Source: Pseudomonas sp. 7SR1
GTDB lineage: Bacteria > Pseudomonadota > Gammaproteobacteria > Pseudomonadales > Pseudomonadaceae
NCBI RefSeq assembly: GCF_900156465.1
Contig: NZ_LT707064.1
Span: 1,152,001 to 1,216,000 of the forward strand
DNA: 64,000 bases
Direction: 5' to 3'
This document shows positions 19,699 to 29,464 of the stretch, in pieces. The position numbers and the translations under genes are program-made. The notes below the pieces were generated by a model. That model was not told the origin of the DNA, ran no database searches, and worked only from the letters and a program-made list of their open reading frames with translations. Position 1 is the stretch's first letter; every line of letters starts with the position of its first letter.

Positions 19699-20154
19699 AT
19701 GTTTCACGTCATCCTTTTTCAACCGGAAATTCCGCCCAATACCGGCAACGTCATCAGGCTGTGCGCCAACAGTGGCTGCCACCTGCATTTGATCGAACCG
19801 CTGGGCTTCGAGATGGACGACAAACGCCTGCGGCGCGCCGGCCTGGACTACCACGAGTATGCCACCTTGCAGCGTCATGCCGACCTGGCCAGTTGTCTGG
19901 AAAGCCTGGGAAAGCCACGTCTCTTTGCCTTCACCACCAAGGGCTCGCGGCCGTTCCACGACGCCAGTTTCGTCCCGGGCGATGCATTTCTGTTCGGCCC
20001 GGAAAGCCGTGGCCTGCCGGCCGACGTGCTGGATGCCCTGACGGCGGAGCAACGCCTGCGCCTGCCGATGCGCGAAGGCTGCCGCAGCCTGAACCTGTCC
20101 AACACCGTGGCGGTGGCGGTTTATGAGGCATGGCGGCAGAACGGGTTCGCCTGA
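19699..20154 (+). CDS. trmL: tRNA (cytidine(34)-2'-O)-methyltransferase TrmL
   Basis: TrmL is a 151-residue SPOUT methyltransferase that modifies the wobble base of tRNA-Leu. It starts MFHVILFQPEIPPNTGNVIRLC, the typical N-terminus with the NTGNVIR motif. Motif 2 appears as FGPESRGLP and motif 3 as LPMREGCRSLNLSNTVAVAVYEA, which form the SAM-binding knot. The length is typical of TrmL/YibK. A REP pair separates it from the convergent secB. Confidence 0.97.
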   Translation: MFHVILFQPEIPPNTGNVIRLCANSGCHLHLIEPLGFEMDDKRLRRAGLDYHEYATLQRHADLASCLESLGKPRLFAFTTKGSRPFHDASFVPGDAFLFGPESRGLPADVLDALTAEQRLRLPMREGCRSLNLSNTVAVAVYEAWRQNGFA

Positions 20155-20180
20155 TCCCTTTCTGTCAGCCAGAAACACCT

Positions 20181-20237
20181 GTGGGAGCGAGCTTGCTCGC
20201 GATGGCGGTGCCATCGCGAGCAAGCTCGCTCCCACAG
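20181..20237. repeat. REP element pair (tight inverted)
   Basis: Two complete REP units form an almost continuous palindrome with a very short loop (GTGGGAGCGAGCTTGCTCGC and its complement, joined by GATGGCGGTGCCATC). The pair lies between the 3' ends of trmL and secB and could act as a shared hairpin. Confidence 0.9.
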
Positions 20238-20257
20238 TTTTGCCTGGCTGTGGACGC

Positions 20258-20740
20258 TTACTGAACGGTCGCGTCGCCTTCCTGCTGCATGCGCTGCAAT
20301 TCCTGCGCGTACAGGGCATCGAAGTTCACCGGGGCCAGCATCAGGGCCGGGAACGAACCACGGGTCACCAGGCTGTCCAGGGCTTCGCGAGCGTAAGGGA
20401 ACAGGATGTTCGGGCAGAAGGCACCCAGGGTATGGCTCATCGAAGCGGCATCCAGGTTCTTGATCAGGAAGATGCCGGCCTGCTGCACTTCAGCGATGAA
20501 CGCCACTTCTTCGCCGTTCTTGACGGTCACCGACAAGGTCAGCACCACCTCGTGGAAGTCTTCTTCCAGGGCTTTCTGGCGGGTGTTCAAGTCCAGGCCT
20601 ACGCTTGGCTCCCACTGCTGGCGAAAGATTGCCGGGCTTTTCGGGGCTTCGAAGGACAGGTCGCGTACATAAATGCGCTGCAAGGAGAATTGCGGTGCGG
20701 CTTCTTCTTCGCTGGCAGCTGTGTTCTGTTGGTCAGTCAT
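20258..20740 (-). CDS. secB: Protein-export chaperone SecB
   Basis: SecB is a 160-residue cytoplasmic chaperone that keeps preproteins unfolded and hands them to SecA. It shows [22 protein letters not shown] near the N-terminus, [22 protein letters not shown] in the middle and an acidic, helical C-terminal part ([25 protein letters not shown]). It follows grxC and a rhodanese gene on the same strand, the usual Pseudomonas order. Confidence 0.98.
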   Translation of the reverse strand: MTDQQNTAASEEEAAPQFSLQRIYVRDLSFEAPKSPAIFRQQWEPSVGLDLNTRQKALEEDFHEVVLTLSVTVKNGEEVAFIAEVQQAGIFLIKNLDAASMSHTLGAFCPNILFPYAREALDSLVTRGSFPALMLAPVNFDALYAQELQRMQQEGDATVQ

Positions 20741-20778
20741 CGCAGATCCTTCTCACTTTCAGGTGCTTAGTAGGGAAT

Positions 20779-21033
20779 TCAGGCCTTGAGCATCGCGTCG
20801 AGCTTGCCGGCGCGCTCCAGGGCGTACAGATCGTCACAACCGCCCACGTGGGTATTGCCGATCCAGATCTGCGGCACGGAGGTACGTCCGGCCTTCTGGG
20901 TCATTTCGGCGCGCAGTTGCGGCTTGCCGTCGACCTTGATCTCTTCGAAAGCCACGCCTTTGTTCTGGAGCAGGAACTTGGCTCTGGAGCAATAGGGGCA
21001 GTAATCGCTGGAATAGACAACGACGTGGGTCAT
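20779..21033 (-). CDS. grxC: Glutaredoxin 3
   Basis: This 84-residue glutaredoxin has the redox motif CPYC in VVYSSDYCPYCSRAK (Cys12/Cys15) and the glutathione-binding TSVPQIWIGNTHVGGCDDL segment. It reduces disulfides using glutathione. It sits 1 bp downstream of the rhodanese gene and 38 bp before secB, so the three are probably co-transcribed. Confidence 0.97.
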   Translation of the reverse strand: MTHVVVYSSDYCPYCSRAKFLLQNKGVAFEEIKVDGKPQLRAEMTQKAGRTSVPQIWIGNTHVGGCDDLYALERAGKLDAMLKA

Positions 21034-21034
21034 C

Positions 21035-21448
21035 TCACTTCACCAGGGGCAGGTTGTCGGCTTTCCAGCTCGCCACGCCACCGGACAGCTTGGCGGCGGT
21101 GAAGCCGGATTTCATCAGTTCGCGAGCGTGGGTGCCGGCCGTCTGGCCCATTGCGTCGACCAGGATGATGGTCTTGGCCTTGTGCTTTTCCAGCTCGCTG
21201 ATACGCGTGGTCAGTTTGTCGTGGGGAATGTTCAGCGCGCCGACAATGTGACCGGCGGCAAACTCCTTGCCCGGACGGATATCCACCACCACGCCCGCAT
21301 CCTTGTTGACCAGCGCGGTCAGCTCGCCGGTGCTCAGGCTGCGGCCGCCGCCCTGCATCGTATGAGCGATCAGCAACGCCAGCAGTACGACGAAGATGCC
21401 GACAAGAATGTAGTGGTTAGTGGCAAATTGAATCAGGTGAGCAACCAT
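21035..21448 (-). CDS. Membrane-anchored rhodanese-like protein
   Basis: This 137-residue protein starts MVAHLIQFATNHYILVGIF. One N-terminal membrane helix (about 12-30) is followed by a rhodanese domain (VVVDIRPGKEFAAGHIVGALNIPHDKL). The usual catalytic loop Cys is not present: the loop reads ILVDAMGQTAGTHARELMKSG, so the protein is probably not an active thiosulfate sulfurtransferase and may bind or sense instead. It is the first gene of the rhodanese-grxC-secB group. Confidence 0.9.
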   Translation of the reverse strand: MVAHLIQFATNHYILVGIFVVLLALLIAHTMQGGGRSLSTGELTALVNKDAGVVVDIRPGKEFAAGHIVGALNIPHDKLTTRISELEKHKAKTIILVDAMGQTAGTHARELMKSGFTAAKLSGGVASWKADNLPLVK

Positions 21449-21599
21449 CGAAGGAGGTTCCAGGGCGTTAAAATGTCGGCCAGTATACACAGCACTCAAG
21501 GCCCGCCAAACCCCGCCCGGCGGTGACGCCATCGGAACTTACCTTTAAACTGCCCGTCCCTTTTGCATCGTCTTCTTTCAACAGCCACGAGTGGATTCC

Positions 21600-23129
21600 A
21601 TGACTACCACGCCTAAACCTTTGGTCCTGATGATTCTCGACGGCTTCGGTCACAGTGACAGCCACGAATCCAACGCCGTTTATGCGGCCAGAAAGCCTGT
21701 GCTGGACCGTCTGTGGGCCACCGTGCCGAACGGCCTGATCTCCGGTAGCGGCATGGACGTCGGCCTGCCGGACGGGCAGATGGGCAACTCCGAGGTGGGC
21801 CACATGAACCTTGGCGCCGGCCGCGTGGTGTACCAGGACTTCACCCGGGTGACCAAAGCGATCCGCGACGGCGAGTTCTTCGAGAACCCGACCATCTGCG
21901 CCGCCGTGGACAAAGCCGTGGCAGCCGGCAAGGCCGTGCATTTCATGGGCCTGCTGTCCGACGGTGGCGTACACAGCCACCAGGACCACCTGATTGCCAT
22001 GGCCGAACTGGCCTCCCGGCGCGGTGCCCAGCACATTTACCTGCACGCGTTCCTCGATGGCCGCGACACCCCGCCGAAAAGCGCCGCCTCGTCGATCGAG
22101 CTGCTGGACAACACCTTCCAGACCCTCGGCAAGGGCCGCATCGCCAGTATCGTCGGCCGCTACTACGCCATGGATCGCGACAACCGTTGGGATCGCGTGG
22201 CCCAGGCCTATAACCTGATCGTCGATGGCAATGCCCAATTCAGCGCCGCCACCGCCCAGCAAGGCCTGCAGGCCGCCTATGAGCGCGGTGAAAGCGACGA
22301 ATTCGTCAAGGCCACCGTGATCGGCGAACCGGTCAGGGTCGAAGACGGCGACGCCGTGGTCTTCATGAACTTCCGCGCTGACCGGGCCCGTGAGCTGACC
22401 CGCGTATTCGTCGAGGACGACTTCAAGGAATTCGAACGCCCCCGCCAGCCGAAACTGGCCGGCTTCGTGATGCTGACCCAATACGCCGCCAGCATTCCCG
22501 CACCGTCGGCATTCGCCGCCGGCAGCCTGGAAAACGTGCTGGGCGATTACCTGGCGAAAAACGGCAAGACTCAGCTGCGCATCGCCGAAACCGAGAAATA
22601 CGCCCACGTGACGTTCTTTTTCTCCGGCGGCCGCGAAGAACCCTTCCCGGGCGAAGAGCGCATCCTGATCCCGTCGCCGAAAGTCGCCACCTACGACCTG
22701 CAACCGGAGATGAGCGCTCCGGAGGTGACCGACCGCATCGTCGACGCCATTGAAAACCAGCGCTACGACGTGATCGTGGTCAACTACGCCAACGGCGACA
22801 TGGTCGGCCACAGCGGCGTCTTCGAGGCGGCGGTCAAGGCCGTGGAGTGCCTGGACACCTGTGTCGGTCGCATCGTAGATGCCCTGGAAAAGGTCGGCGG
22901 CGAAGCGCTGATCACGGCCGACCACGGTAACGTCGAGCAGATGTCCGACGAATCCACCGGTCAGGCCCACACCGCCCACACCACCGAGCCGGTGCCGTTC
23001 ATCTATGTCGGCAAGCGCGACTTCAAGGTCCGCGAGGGTGGCGTACTGGCTGACGTGGCGCCGACCATGCTGATGCTGTTGGGCATGGAAAAACCGGCAG
23101 AGATGACCGGGACTTCGATCCTGGTCTGA
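21600..23129 (+). CDS. gpmI: 2,3-bisphosphoglycerate-independent phosphoglycerate mutase
   Basis: GpmI interconverts 3- and 2-phosphoglycerate in glycolysis and gluconeogenesis, using two Mn ions. It has 509 residues, starting [17 protein letters not shown]. The phosphoserine nucleophile is in [17 protein letters not shown] (about Ser65). Metal ligands appear in the [12 protein letters not shown] and [11 protein letters not shown] motifs, and [12 protein letters not shown] is present. A GTG three codons upstream is in frame but less likely. EnvC and CtpA follow on the same strand after a REP pair. Confidence 0.98.
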   Translation: MTTTPKPLVLMILDGFGHSDSHESNAVYAARKPVLDRLWATVPNGLISGSGMDVGLPDGQMGNSEVGHMNLGAGRVVYQDFTRVTKAIRDGEFFENPTICAAVDKAVAAGKAVHFMGLLSDGGVHSHQDHLIAMAELASRRGAQHIYLHAFLDGRDTPPKSAASSIELLDNTFQTLGKGRIASIVGRYYAMDRDNRWDRVAQAYNLIVDGNAQFSAATAQQGLQAAYERGESDEFVKATVIGEPVRVEDGDAVVFMNFRADRARELTRVFVEDDFKEFERPRQPKLAGFVMLTQYAASIPAPSAFAAGSLENVLGDYLAKNGKTQLRIAETEKYAHVTFFFSGGREEPFPGEERILIPSPKVATYDLQPEMSAPEVTDRIVDAIENQRYDVIVVNYANGDMVGHSGVFEAAVKAVECLDTCVGRIVDALEKVGGEALITADHGNVEQMSDESTGQAHTAHTTEPVPFIYVGKRDFKVREGGVLADVAPTMLMLLGMEKPAEMTGTSILV

Positions 23130-23143
23130 TCGATCCACATCCA

Positions 23144-23234
23144 TGTGGGAGCGAGCCTGCTCGCGATGGCGATGTAACAGTCAACATTTATGTCGGACGT
23201 TATGGCCTCATCGCGAGCAGGCTCGCTCCCACAG
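23144..23234. repeat. REP element pair
   Basis: Inverted REP units (GGGAGCGAGCCTGCTCGC and its complement) flank about 47 bp of ordinary sequence between gpmI and envC. Confidence 0.9.
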
Positions 23235-23271
23235 AGGGTCTCTTGGTCTTTTGCAGGCCAGTTATCACACA

Positions 23272-23293
23272 GCCCCAAATGGGCGTTTTTTTT
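23272..23293 (+). terminator. Weak terminator after gpmI
   Basis: GCCC-CAAAT-GGGC is followed by a run of eight T. The stem is only 4 bp, so termination would be partial at best. Confidence 0.4.
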
Positions 23294-23347
23294 GCAGCGT
23301 GGGGCGGGCATACTAGGCCGTCCCTTTCCCTGGTGCCTTCCGCCCCT

Positions 23348-24634
23348 ATGCTTCGCGTCCTGATAGCCCTCGCTCTGACCTGCCTGCTCCAACCGGCTTT
23401 CGCCGATGAACGCGCGCAAACCCAACAACAGTTGGAGGCAACGCGTCAGGACATCGCCGAGCTGAAAAAGCTGCTGGGCAAGTTGCAGGAAGAAAAATCC
23501 AGCGTGCAGAAAGACCTGCGCGGCACTGAAACGGAAATGGGCAAGCTGGAGAAGCAGGTCGAGGCCCTGCAGAAAGAGCTGAAGAAAAGCGAATCCGAGC
23601 TGCAGCGACTCGATGGAGAGAAAAAAAAACTCCAGAGCGCGCGCACTGAACAGCAGAAGCTGATCGCCATCCAGGCCCGGGCGGCTTATCAGAACGGCCG
23701 TCAGGAGTACCTCAAGCTGCTGCTCAACCAGCAGAATCCCGAGAAATTCGCCCGCACCCTCACCTATTACGACTACCTGAGCCAGGCGCGCCTGGAGCAA
23801 CTCAAGAGCTTCAACGAGACCCTGCGCCAACTGGCCAATGTCGAAAAGGACATCGAACTGCAGCAGGCCCAGTTGCTGGTGCAGAAAAGCAGCCTCGACA
23901 CCCAGCGCGAAGAGCTCGACAAGGTTCGCAAGGAACGCCAGGCAGTCCTGGCCAAGCTCAACGACGACGTAAAGGCCCGCGACAGCAAGCTCAAGGCTCG
24001 CGAGGCGGACCAGGCAGAACTGGCCAAGGTCTTGAAGACCATCGAGGAAACCCTGGCCCGCCAGGCTCGGGAGGCGGAAGAAGCGCGCCAGAAAGCGCTG
24101 ATCGCCCAGCAGGAAGCCGAAAAAAAGCGTTTGCGTGAAGCCCAGGCCGACAATAGCGATGAGCCACGCAAACCGGCCAGGCCAAGCCCTGGCGCACTGG
24201 TTTCCAGCGATGGTGAAACCTTCGGCGGTGCTTTTGCTTCCGCCCGGGGCAAACTTCCATGGCCGGTCAATGGTCGATTGCTTGCACGCTTTGGTGAAAC
24301 CCGCGGTGACGACACCCGTACCAAGTGGGACGGGGTGATGATCAGCGCCTCCGCCGGCAGCCAGGTACACGCCGTCCACGGTGGACGCGTGGTGTTCGCC
24401 GATTGGCTGCGCGGTGCCGGCCTGCTGGTGATCCTGGATCACGGCAATGGGTACCTGAGCCTGTATGGCCACAACCAGACGCTGCTCAAGAGCGCCGGCG
24501 ATGTGGTAAAAGCCGGCGAGTCCATTTCCACGGTCGGCAACAGTGGTGGGCAGGATACGCCGGCACTGTATTTCGCTATTCGTCAGCAGGGTCGCCCCAG
24601 TGACCCGGCCCAATGGTGTCGTGCGCAAGGATAA
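23348..24634 (+). CDS. envC: Murein hydrolase activator EnvC-like protein
   Basis: This 428-residue periplasmic protein has a signal peptide (MLRVLIALALTCLLQPAFA), a long coiled coil rich in K, E and Q (about 20-270), and a C-terminal LytM/M23 domain (about 310-428). The LytM zinc residues are degenerate: the HxGxD motif is replaced by TKWDGVMI and the HxH motif by ALYFAIR. This fits EnvC, which activates amidases rather than cutting peptidoglycan itself. It is followed 32 bp later by ctpA. Confidence 0.92.
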   Translation: MLRVLIALALTCLLQPAFADERAQTQQQLEATRQDIAELKKLLGKLQEEKSSVQKDLRGTETEMGKLEKQVEALQKELKKSESELQRLDGEKKKLQSARTEQQKLIAIQARAAYQNGRQEYLKLLLNQQNPEKFARTLTYYDYLSQARLEQLKSFNETLRQLANVEKDIELQQAQLLVQKSSLDTQREELDKVRKERQAVLAKLNDDVKARDSKLKAREADQAELAKVLKTIEETLARQAREAEEARQKALIAQQEAEKKRLREAQADNSDEPRKPARPSPGALVSSDGETFGGAFASARGKLPWPVNGRLLARFGETRGDDTRTKWDGVMISASAGSQVHAVHGGRVVFADWLRGAGLLVILDHGNGYLSLYGHNQTLLKSAGDVVKAGESISTVGNSGGQDTPALYFAIRQQGRPSDPAQWCRAQG

Positions 24635-24666
24635 GCGTGCCCATCCAATTAAGGAGTTCGTTCGAC

Positions 24667-25983
24667 ATGCTGCACTTGTCCCGCCTTACCTCGCTGGCCC
24701 TGACGATCGCCCTCGTGATCGGTGCGCCCCTGGCGTTCGCCGCCGAACCGGCCCCGTCGTCCACCGCCGCCACGGCCGCCACCACCAAGGCCCCGTTGCC
24801 GCTGGATGAACTGCGCACCTTTGCCGAAGTCATGGACCGGATCAAGGCCGCCTATGTCGAGCCGGTGGATGACAAGATGCTGCTGGAGAATGCCATCAAG
24901 GGCATGCTCAGCAACCTCGATCCACATTCCGCCTACCTGGGGCCGGAGGACTTTGCCGAGCTGCAGGAAAGCACCAGCGGCGAGTTCGGCGGTTTGGGCA
25001 TCGAGGTCGGCAGCGAAGACGGTTTCATCAAGGTGGTTTCGCCCATCGACGATACCCCGGCTTCCAAGGCCGGCATCCAGGCCGGTGACTTCATCGTCAA
25101 GATCAACGGCCAGCCGACGCGCGGCCAGAGCATGACCGAAGCCGTGGACAAGATGCGCGGCAAGATCGGCCAGAAGATCACCCTGACCCTGGTTCGCGAC
25201 GGTGGTACGCCATTCGATGTCACCCTGACCCGGGCAGTCATCCAGGTCAAAAGCGTGAAGAGCCAACTGCTGGAATCGGGTTATGGCTACATCCGCATTA
25301 CCCAGTTCCAGGTCAAGACCGGTGAAGAAGTCGCCAAGGCCCTGGCCAAGTTGCGCAAGGACAACGGCAAGAAACTCAACGGCATGGTCCTGGACCTGCG
25401 CAACAACCCTGGGGGCGTACTGCAGTCGGCGGTGGAAGTGGTCGACCACTTCATCACCAAGGGCCTGATCGTCTACACCAAGGGCCGTATCGCCAACTCC
25501 GAGCTGCGCTTCTCGGCCACTGGCAACGACCTGAGCGAAGCCGTGCCGCTGGTGGTGCTGATCAATGGCGGCAGCGCTTCGGCTTCGGAAATCGTCGCCG
25601 GCGCCCTGCAGGACCAGAAGCGCGGCGTCGTCATGGGCACCACCAGCTTCGGCAAGGGCTCGGTGCAGACCGTATTGCCACTGAACAATGACCGCGCCCT
25701 GAAGATCACCACCGCATTGTACTTCACGCCCAATGGGCGCTCGATCCAGGCCCAGGGCATCGTCCCGGATATCGAGGTGCGCAAGGCCAAGATCACCAGC
25801 GAGCAGGACAGCGAGTACTTCAAGGAAGCCGACCTGCAAGGTCACCTGGGCAATGGCAACGGCGGTGCCGACAAGCCGACCGGCTCCGGTGCCAAGGCCA
25901 AGCCGATGCCGCAGGATGACGACTATCAGCTGGCCCAGGCCCTGAGCCTGCTCAAGGGGTTGAACATCACTTCCGGCCGTTGA
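24667..25983 (+). CDS. ctpA: S41 family carboxy-terminal processing protease
   Basis: This 438-residue exported protease has a signal peptide (cut near AFA-AEPA), a PDZ domain (about 95-180, GGLGIEVGSEDGFIKVVSPIDDTPA) and the S41 catalytic core. The Ser nucleophile is in NGGSASASEIVAGAL and the general-base Lys in TSFGKGSVQT. It trims C-termini of periplasmic proteins and, in P. aeruginosa, controls peptidoglycan endopeptidases. AAGGAG precedes the start by 10 bp. The deacetylase-like gene starts 1 bp after its stop. Confidence 0.96.
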   Translation: MLHLSRLTSLALTIALVIGAPLAFAAEPAPSSTAATAATTKAPLPLDELRTFAEVMDRIKAAYVEPVDDKMLLENAIKGMLSNLDPHSAYLGPEDFAELQESTSGEFGGLGIEVGSEDGFIKVVSPIDDTPASKAGIQAGDFIVKINGQPTRGQSMTEAVDKMRGKIGQKITLTLVRDGGTPFDVTLTRAVIQVKSVKSQLLESGYGYIRITQFQVKTGEEVAKALAKLRKDNGKKLNGMVLDLRNNPGGVLQSAVEVVDHFITKGLIVYTKGRIANSELRFSATGNDLSEAVPLVVLINGGSASASEIVAGALQDQKRGVVMGTTSFGKGSVQTVLPLNNDRALKITTALYFTPNGRSIQAQGIVPDIEVRKAKITSEQDSEYFKEADLQGHLGNGNGGADKPTGSGAKAKPMPQDDDYQLAQALSLLKGLNITSGR

Positions 25984-25984
25984 G

Positions 25985-26767
25985 ATGAGCCTGCGCTTCG
26001 TCCTCGCCCTGTTGTGCCTGTTGGCGGGGACCGCCCATGGGGCGCCCGCCACGCCACCCGCCGTCCCGCACAAGGCGTACCTGAGCCTGATCATCGACGA
26101 CCTGGGACAGAACCTGCCCCGGGATCGTCGCGTCCTCGCCCTGCCCGGCCCGGTCACCGCCGCAGTCATGCCCGATACACCCCATGCCGCCGAATTTGCG
26201 CGCGAAGCCCATCGCGCCGGCAAGATCGTCATGCTGCACATGCCCATGGACCCGGCCACCGGCCCGTTCGCCTGGCATCCCGAGCTACCCACCGAAGAGC
26301 TGGGCAAGCGCCTCGATGCGGCGTTCGCCGCCGTGCCCTACACCAGCGGAATCAACAACCACATGGGCAGCCGCATGACGGCTCAACCCCAGGCCATGGC
26401 CTGGCTGATGGCGAACCTGCAGCAACGTAACAAGTTCTTCGTCGACAGCCGCACCAGCGCCCGCACGGTCGCCGCCGCCGAGGCGCAGAAGATCGGGCTC
26501 GCCAGTGTGTCACGGGATGTATTCCTGGATGACGAACGCACCGAAGCGGCCATCGCCCATCAGTTCCAGATCGCCATCGACCTGGCCCGCCGACAGGGTT
26601 CGGCCGTGATGATCGGCCACCCCTATCCGCAGACCCTGGCGGTACTCGAACGCGAGCTACCCAAGCTCAAGGCCCAGGGCATCGAATGGATCGACATCAA
26701 GTCGATGATCAGCCTGCGCAGCAATCGGGCGATGGCCGGGCATGGGAAGGATGGGGTTTATCGGTAG
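25985..26767 (+). CDS. Divergent polysaccharide deacetylase family protein (YibQ type)
   Basis: This 260-residue protein has a signal peptide (MSLRFVLALLCLLAGTAHG). The domain after it is that of the divergent polysaccharide deacetylase family: AYLSLIIDDLGQN, LPGPVTAAVMPDTPHA, IVMLHMPMDP, INNHMGSRMT, FFVDSRTSA and VMIGHPYPQTL. The conserved Asp pair and the H-M-G-S motif resemble the deacetylase metal site, but the activity of this family is not established. The gene order envC-ctpA-yibQ, with near-zero spacing, is seen in many gammaproteobacteria and suggests a role in envelope remodelling. Confidence 0.9.
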   Translation: MSLRFVLALLCLLAGTAHGAPATPPAVPHKAYLSLIIDDLGQNLPRDRRVLALPGPVTAAVMPDTPHAAEFAREAHRAGKIVMLHMPMDPATGPFAWHPELPTEELGKRLDAAFAAVPYTSGINNHMGSRMTAQPQAMAWLMANLQQRNKFFVDSRTSARTVAAAEAQKIGLASVSRDVFLDDERTEAAIAHQFQIAIDLARRQGSAVMIGHPYPQTLAVLERELPKLKAQGIEWIDIKSMISLRSNRAMAGHGKDGVYR

Positions 26768-26800
26768 CGGCTGGGCTCTATCCCCAACCGCATCGCCTTC

Positions 26801-26825
26801 ATCGCGAGCAAGCTCGCTCTCGCAG
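26801..26825. repeat. Single REP unit
   Basis: ATCGCGAGCAAGCTCGCTCT is a lone REP unit between two convergent gene ends. Confidence 0.75.
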
Positions 26826-26839
26826 GCCTGCTCCAGCGG

Positions 26840-27586
26840 TCAGAGATACCGCGCCATGATCGCGTCCACCTCGCCCTCCTTGCGCAGCTCATCCAGGGCG
26901 GCTTGAAGCCGGGCCACCACATCGTCGGGCACTTCCTTGTTCAACGCCAGGTACAACTCGGCGCTGTTGAAGCGCAGCACGGTCTTGAGATCGCTCACGC
27001 CCTCCTGGCGCGCCAGGTAACGCCCGGCCGGATCACCAGTGGCCCACAGGTCGATCTGGCCGTTGACCAGTTTCCTGGCGTTGTCCTGATCGCGCAGTAC
27101 GACAATCGGATTCAACCCCTGCTTGGCCAGTGTCTCGGCAATCGCGTCGCCCTTATAGGCGCCGATCCTGTATTTGCGCGCCTGCTCCAGGGAGTCGAGG
27201 GTGATCCGGCTATCGGCCTTGGCGAGCATGATCCAGTCGTCCGGACCGATGGGGCCGACCCACTTGAAGAGCTTCTCGCGCTCCGGTAGCCGGGCCATGA
27301 CGAACACACCGTAACCTGGCTTTTCCAGGGCGAGCTTGTAGATCCGCTCCCAAGGGAAACGCAGCGTCAGGCTGTAGGCGATATCGGCACGCTTGAAGAC
27401 CTCGCGAACGATGTCCACGGCGATACCATGGATGTTTTCGTCCTGTGCGAAGTTCTTGCCGTTCCTGGCCATGTTGTACGGAGGGAAATTTTCCGTCAGC
27501 AGCACCAGCGTCGAATCGGCGGCGCGGACGCTGCCTGTGAGTAGCAACGTGGCACCGGCAAAGGCAAGGACGAAGCGTTTGAACAT
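26840..27586 (-). CDS. ABC transporter substrate-binding protein, SBP_bac_3 family
   Basis: This 248-residue periplasmic protein has a signal peptide (MFKRFVLAFAGATLLLTGSVRA) and the extracellular solute-binding family 3 fold: LVLLTENFPPYN, IHGIAVDIVREVFKRADI, a PWERIYKLALE segment, and a second lobe with YRIGAYKGDAIAETLAKQG and LWATGDPAGRY. No permease or ATPase gene is adjacent, so it is an orphan. Proteins of this subgroup are often uncharacterised amino-acid-like binders. It lies downstream of hisF on the same strand, 63 bp away. Confidence 0.88.
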   Translation of the reverse strand: MFKRFVLAFAGATLLLTGSVRAADSTLVLLTENFPPYNMARNGKNFAQDENIHGIAVDIVREVFKRADIAYSLTLRFPWERIYKLALEKPGYGVFVMARLPEREKLFKWVGPIGPDDWIMLAKADSRITLDSLEQARKYRIGAYKGDAIAETLAKQGLNPIVVLRDQDNARKLVNGQIDLWATGDPAGRYLARQEGVSDLKTVLRFNSAELYLALNKEVPDDVVARLQAALDELRKEGEVDAIMARYL

Positions 27587-27649
27587 GTCGGGCTACCGCA
27601 ATCCATGGTGTGCCCAAGAGTGCCTCGGGCCCGCCATGGTGTCCAGCGG

Positions 27650-28420
27650 TCAGCGAACGCAGATGCCGCGATGGGCCATGTAGGCCTTGGCTTCCGGCAC
27701 GGTGTATTCACCAAAATGGAAAATGCTCGCCGCCAGCACCGCGCTGGCATGACCTTCGAGGATGCCGTCGGCCAGATGCTGCAGGTTGCCGACACCGCCG
27801 GAAGCAATGACCGGGATGCCCAGGGCATCGCTGATGGCACGGGTGACCCCCAGGTCGAAACCGTTCTTCATGCCGTCCTGGTCCATGCTGGTCAGCAGGA
27901 TCTCGCCGGCACCCAGGCCTTCCATTTTCTTCGCCCACTCCACGGCATCGAGCCCGGTAGGTTTGCGACCGCCATGGGTGAAGATTTCCCAACGCGGCGT
28001 TTCACCCGGGCCGGAGACTTTCTTGGCATCAATGGCCACGACAATGCATTGCGAGCCGAAGTGCTGGGCCGCCTCGCCGACGAACTCGGGGTTGAACACC
28101 GCCGCAGTGTTGATGGACACCTTGTCCGCGCCGGCATTGAGCAGGTTGCGGATGTCCTGCACGGTGCGCACACCACCGCCCACGGTCAGCGGGATGAACA
28201 CCTGGCTGGCCATGCGCTCGACGGTATGCAGGGTGGTATCGCGGCCGTCGACGCTGGCCGTGATATCGAGGAAGGTGATCTCGTCCGCACCCTGTTCGTC
28301 GTAGCGACGGGCGATTTCCACCGGGTCGCCGGCGTCACGGATGTTCTCGAACTTCACACCCTTGACCACCCGGCCGTTGTCCACGTCCAGGCAAGGGATG
28401 ATGCGTTTGGCCAGCGCCAT
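27650..28420 (-). CDS. hisF: Imidazole glycerol phosphate synthase subunit HisF
   Basis: HisF is the cyclase subunit (256 residues, TIM barrel) that uses ammonia from HisH to close the imidazole ring in histidine biosynthesis. It starts [24 protein letters not shown]. Catalytic aspartates are in CLDVDNGRV (D11) and [15 protein letters not shown] (D130 region), and phosphate loops in TVGGGVRTV and ASGGVGNL. It sits 9 bp after hisA. Confidence 0.98.
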   Translation of the reverse strand: MALAKRIIPCLDVDNGRVVKGVKFENIRDAGDPVEIARRYDEQGADEITFLDITASVDGRDTTLHTVERMASQVFIPLTVGGGVRTVQDIRNLLNAGADKVSINTAAVFNPEFVGEAAQHFGSQCIVVAIDAKKVSGPGETPRWEIFTHGGRKPTGLDAVEWAKKMEGLGAGEILLTSMDQDGMKNGFDLGVTRAISDALGIPVIASGGVGNLQHLADGILEGHASAVLAASIFHFGEYTVPEAKAYMAHRGICVR

Positions 28421-28429
28421 GGTGAGTCC

Positions 28430-29167
28430 TCAGCCTTTGTAGGAATCGCAGAAAGCCTGGGCTTCGGCGACGTCCAGGGTGCCTTCGTAGATTGCGCGAC
28501 CGGTGATCGCACCGATGATGCCCGGCGCCTTGGCGTCGAGCAGTGTCTTGATGTCACCCAGGTTGTGGATGCCACCGGAGGCGATCACCGGAATCGTGGT
28601 GGCGGCAGCCAGGGCGGCGGTGAACGGGACATTGCAGCCCTGCATCATGCCGTCCTTGGCGATGTCGGTGTAGACGATGGCAGACACGCCGTCGGCTTCG
28701 AAACGCCTGGCCAGGTCGATCACCTGCACGGTGCTGACTTCAGCCCAGCCGTCAGTGGCGACAAAACCGTCCTTGGCGTCGAGGCCAACAATGACCTTGC
28801 CCGGGAACGCGCGGCAGGCTTGGGCAACGAATTCAGGCTCCTTCACCGCCTTGGTGCCGATGATCACGTAGCTCACGCCAGCCTTGACGTAGTGCTCGAT
28901 GGTTTCCAGCGAGCGAATGCCGCCGCCGATCTGGATCGGCAGGTTCGGGTAGCGCCTGGCAATGGCCGTGACCACCTCGCCATTGACCGGCTGCCCTTCG
29001 AAGGCGCCATTGAGGTCGACCAGATGCAGGCGACGGCAGCCGCCTTCCACCCACTTGGCGGCCATGCTCACCGGGTCATCGGAGAACACCGTGGAGTCTT
29101 CCATGCGGCCCTGGCGCAGACGTACGCAAGCGCCGTCCTTGAGATCGATAGCGGGGATAATCAGCAT
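28430..29167 (-). CDS. hisA: Phosphoribosylformimino-5-aminoimidazole carboxamide ribotide isomerase HisA
   Basis: HisA is a 245-residue TIM-barrel isomerase of histidine biosynthesis. It starts [17 protein letters not shown], with the catalytic Asp in AIDLKDG (D8) and a second Asp in [13 protein letters not shown]. Phosphate-binding loops are QIGGGIRSL and ASGGIHNL. It is preceded by the DUF2164 gene and followed by hisF. Confidence 0.98.
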   Translation of the reverse strand: MLIIPAIDLKDGACVRLRQGRMEDSTVFSDDPVSMAAKWVEGGCRRLHLVDLNGAFEGQPVNGEVVTAIARRYPNLPIQIGGGIRSLETIEHYVKAGVSYVIIGTKAVKEPEFVAQACRAFPGKVIVGLDAKDGFVATDGWAEVSTVQVIDLARRFEADGVSAIVYTDIAKDGMMQGCNVPFTAALAAATTIPVIASGGIHNLGDIKTLLDAKAPGIIGAITGRAIYEGTLDVAEAQAFCDSYKG

Positions 29168-29209
29168 CTGGCAAACCTTCAGATTCGAATGTTCAGCTTG
29201 GCTCGGAAA

Positions 29210-29464
29210 TCAGTTTTTCTCGAGCGCCCACAAGTCGCTTTCAATGCTTTCGAACCTTTCTTTAAGGTGCGTCTGCACATCGAAAATCGCCCTGTTGTAA
29301 TAGTGCGGAGCAATTTCGCGGGTAAACAGGTCAAGAATTTCCGCCGCTTCGAACGAACCCAGCTCGAGTTCGAAACGATCCTCCATGAACCGCTGGATCT
29401 TGCGGTTGGCCTCACTCTCCTGCTCGGGCGTGAGGGTCAGGATCGGCGGTTTCTTGCGCGCCAT
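29210..29464 (-). CDS. DUF2164 family protein inside the his operon
   Basis: This small acidic, mainly helical protein of 84 residues starts [19 protein letters not shown] and carries IQRFMEDRFELELGSFEAAEILDLF and the C-terminal IAPHYYNRAIFDVQTHLKERF. It fits DUF2164, whose function is unknown. The ATG overlaps the hisH stop codon by one base (TAATG), so it is translationally coupled to hisH, and hisA follows 42 bp later. The placement suggests a link with histidine synthesis or simple co-regulation. Confidence 0.88.
   Translation of the reverse strand: MARKKPPILTLTPEQESEANRKIQRFMEDRFELELGSFEAAEILDLFTREIAPHYYNRAIFDVQTHLKERFESIESDLWALEKN

Noticed and set aside
23348..24634. Active M23 peptidase
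   Set aside because: Zinc ligands of the LytM domain are missing, so it is an EnvC-type activator and not an enzyme.
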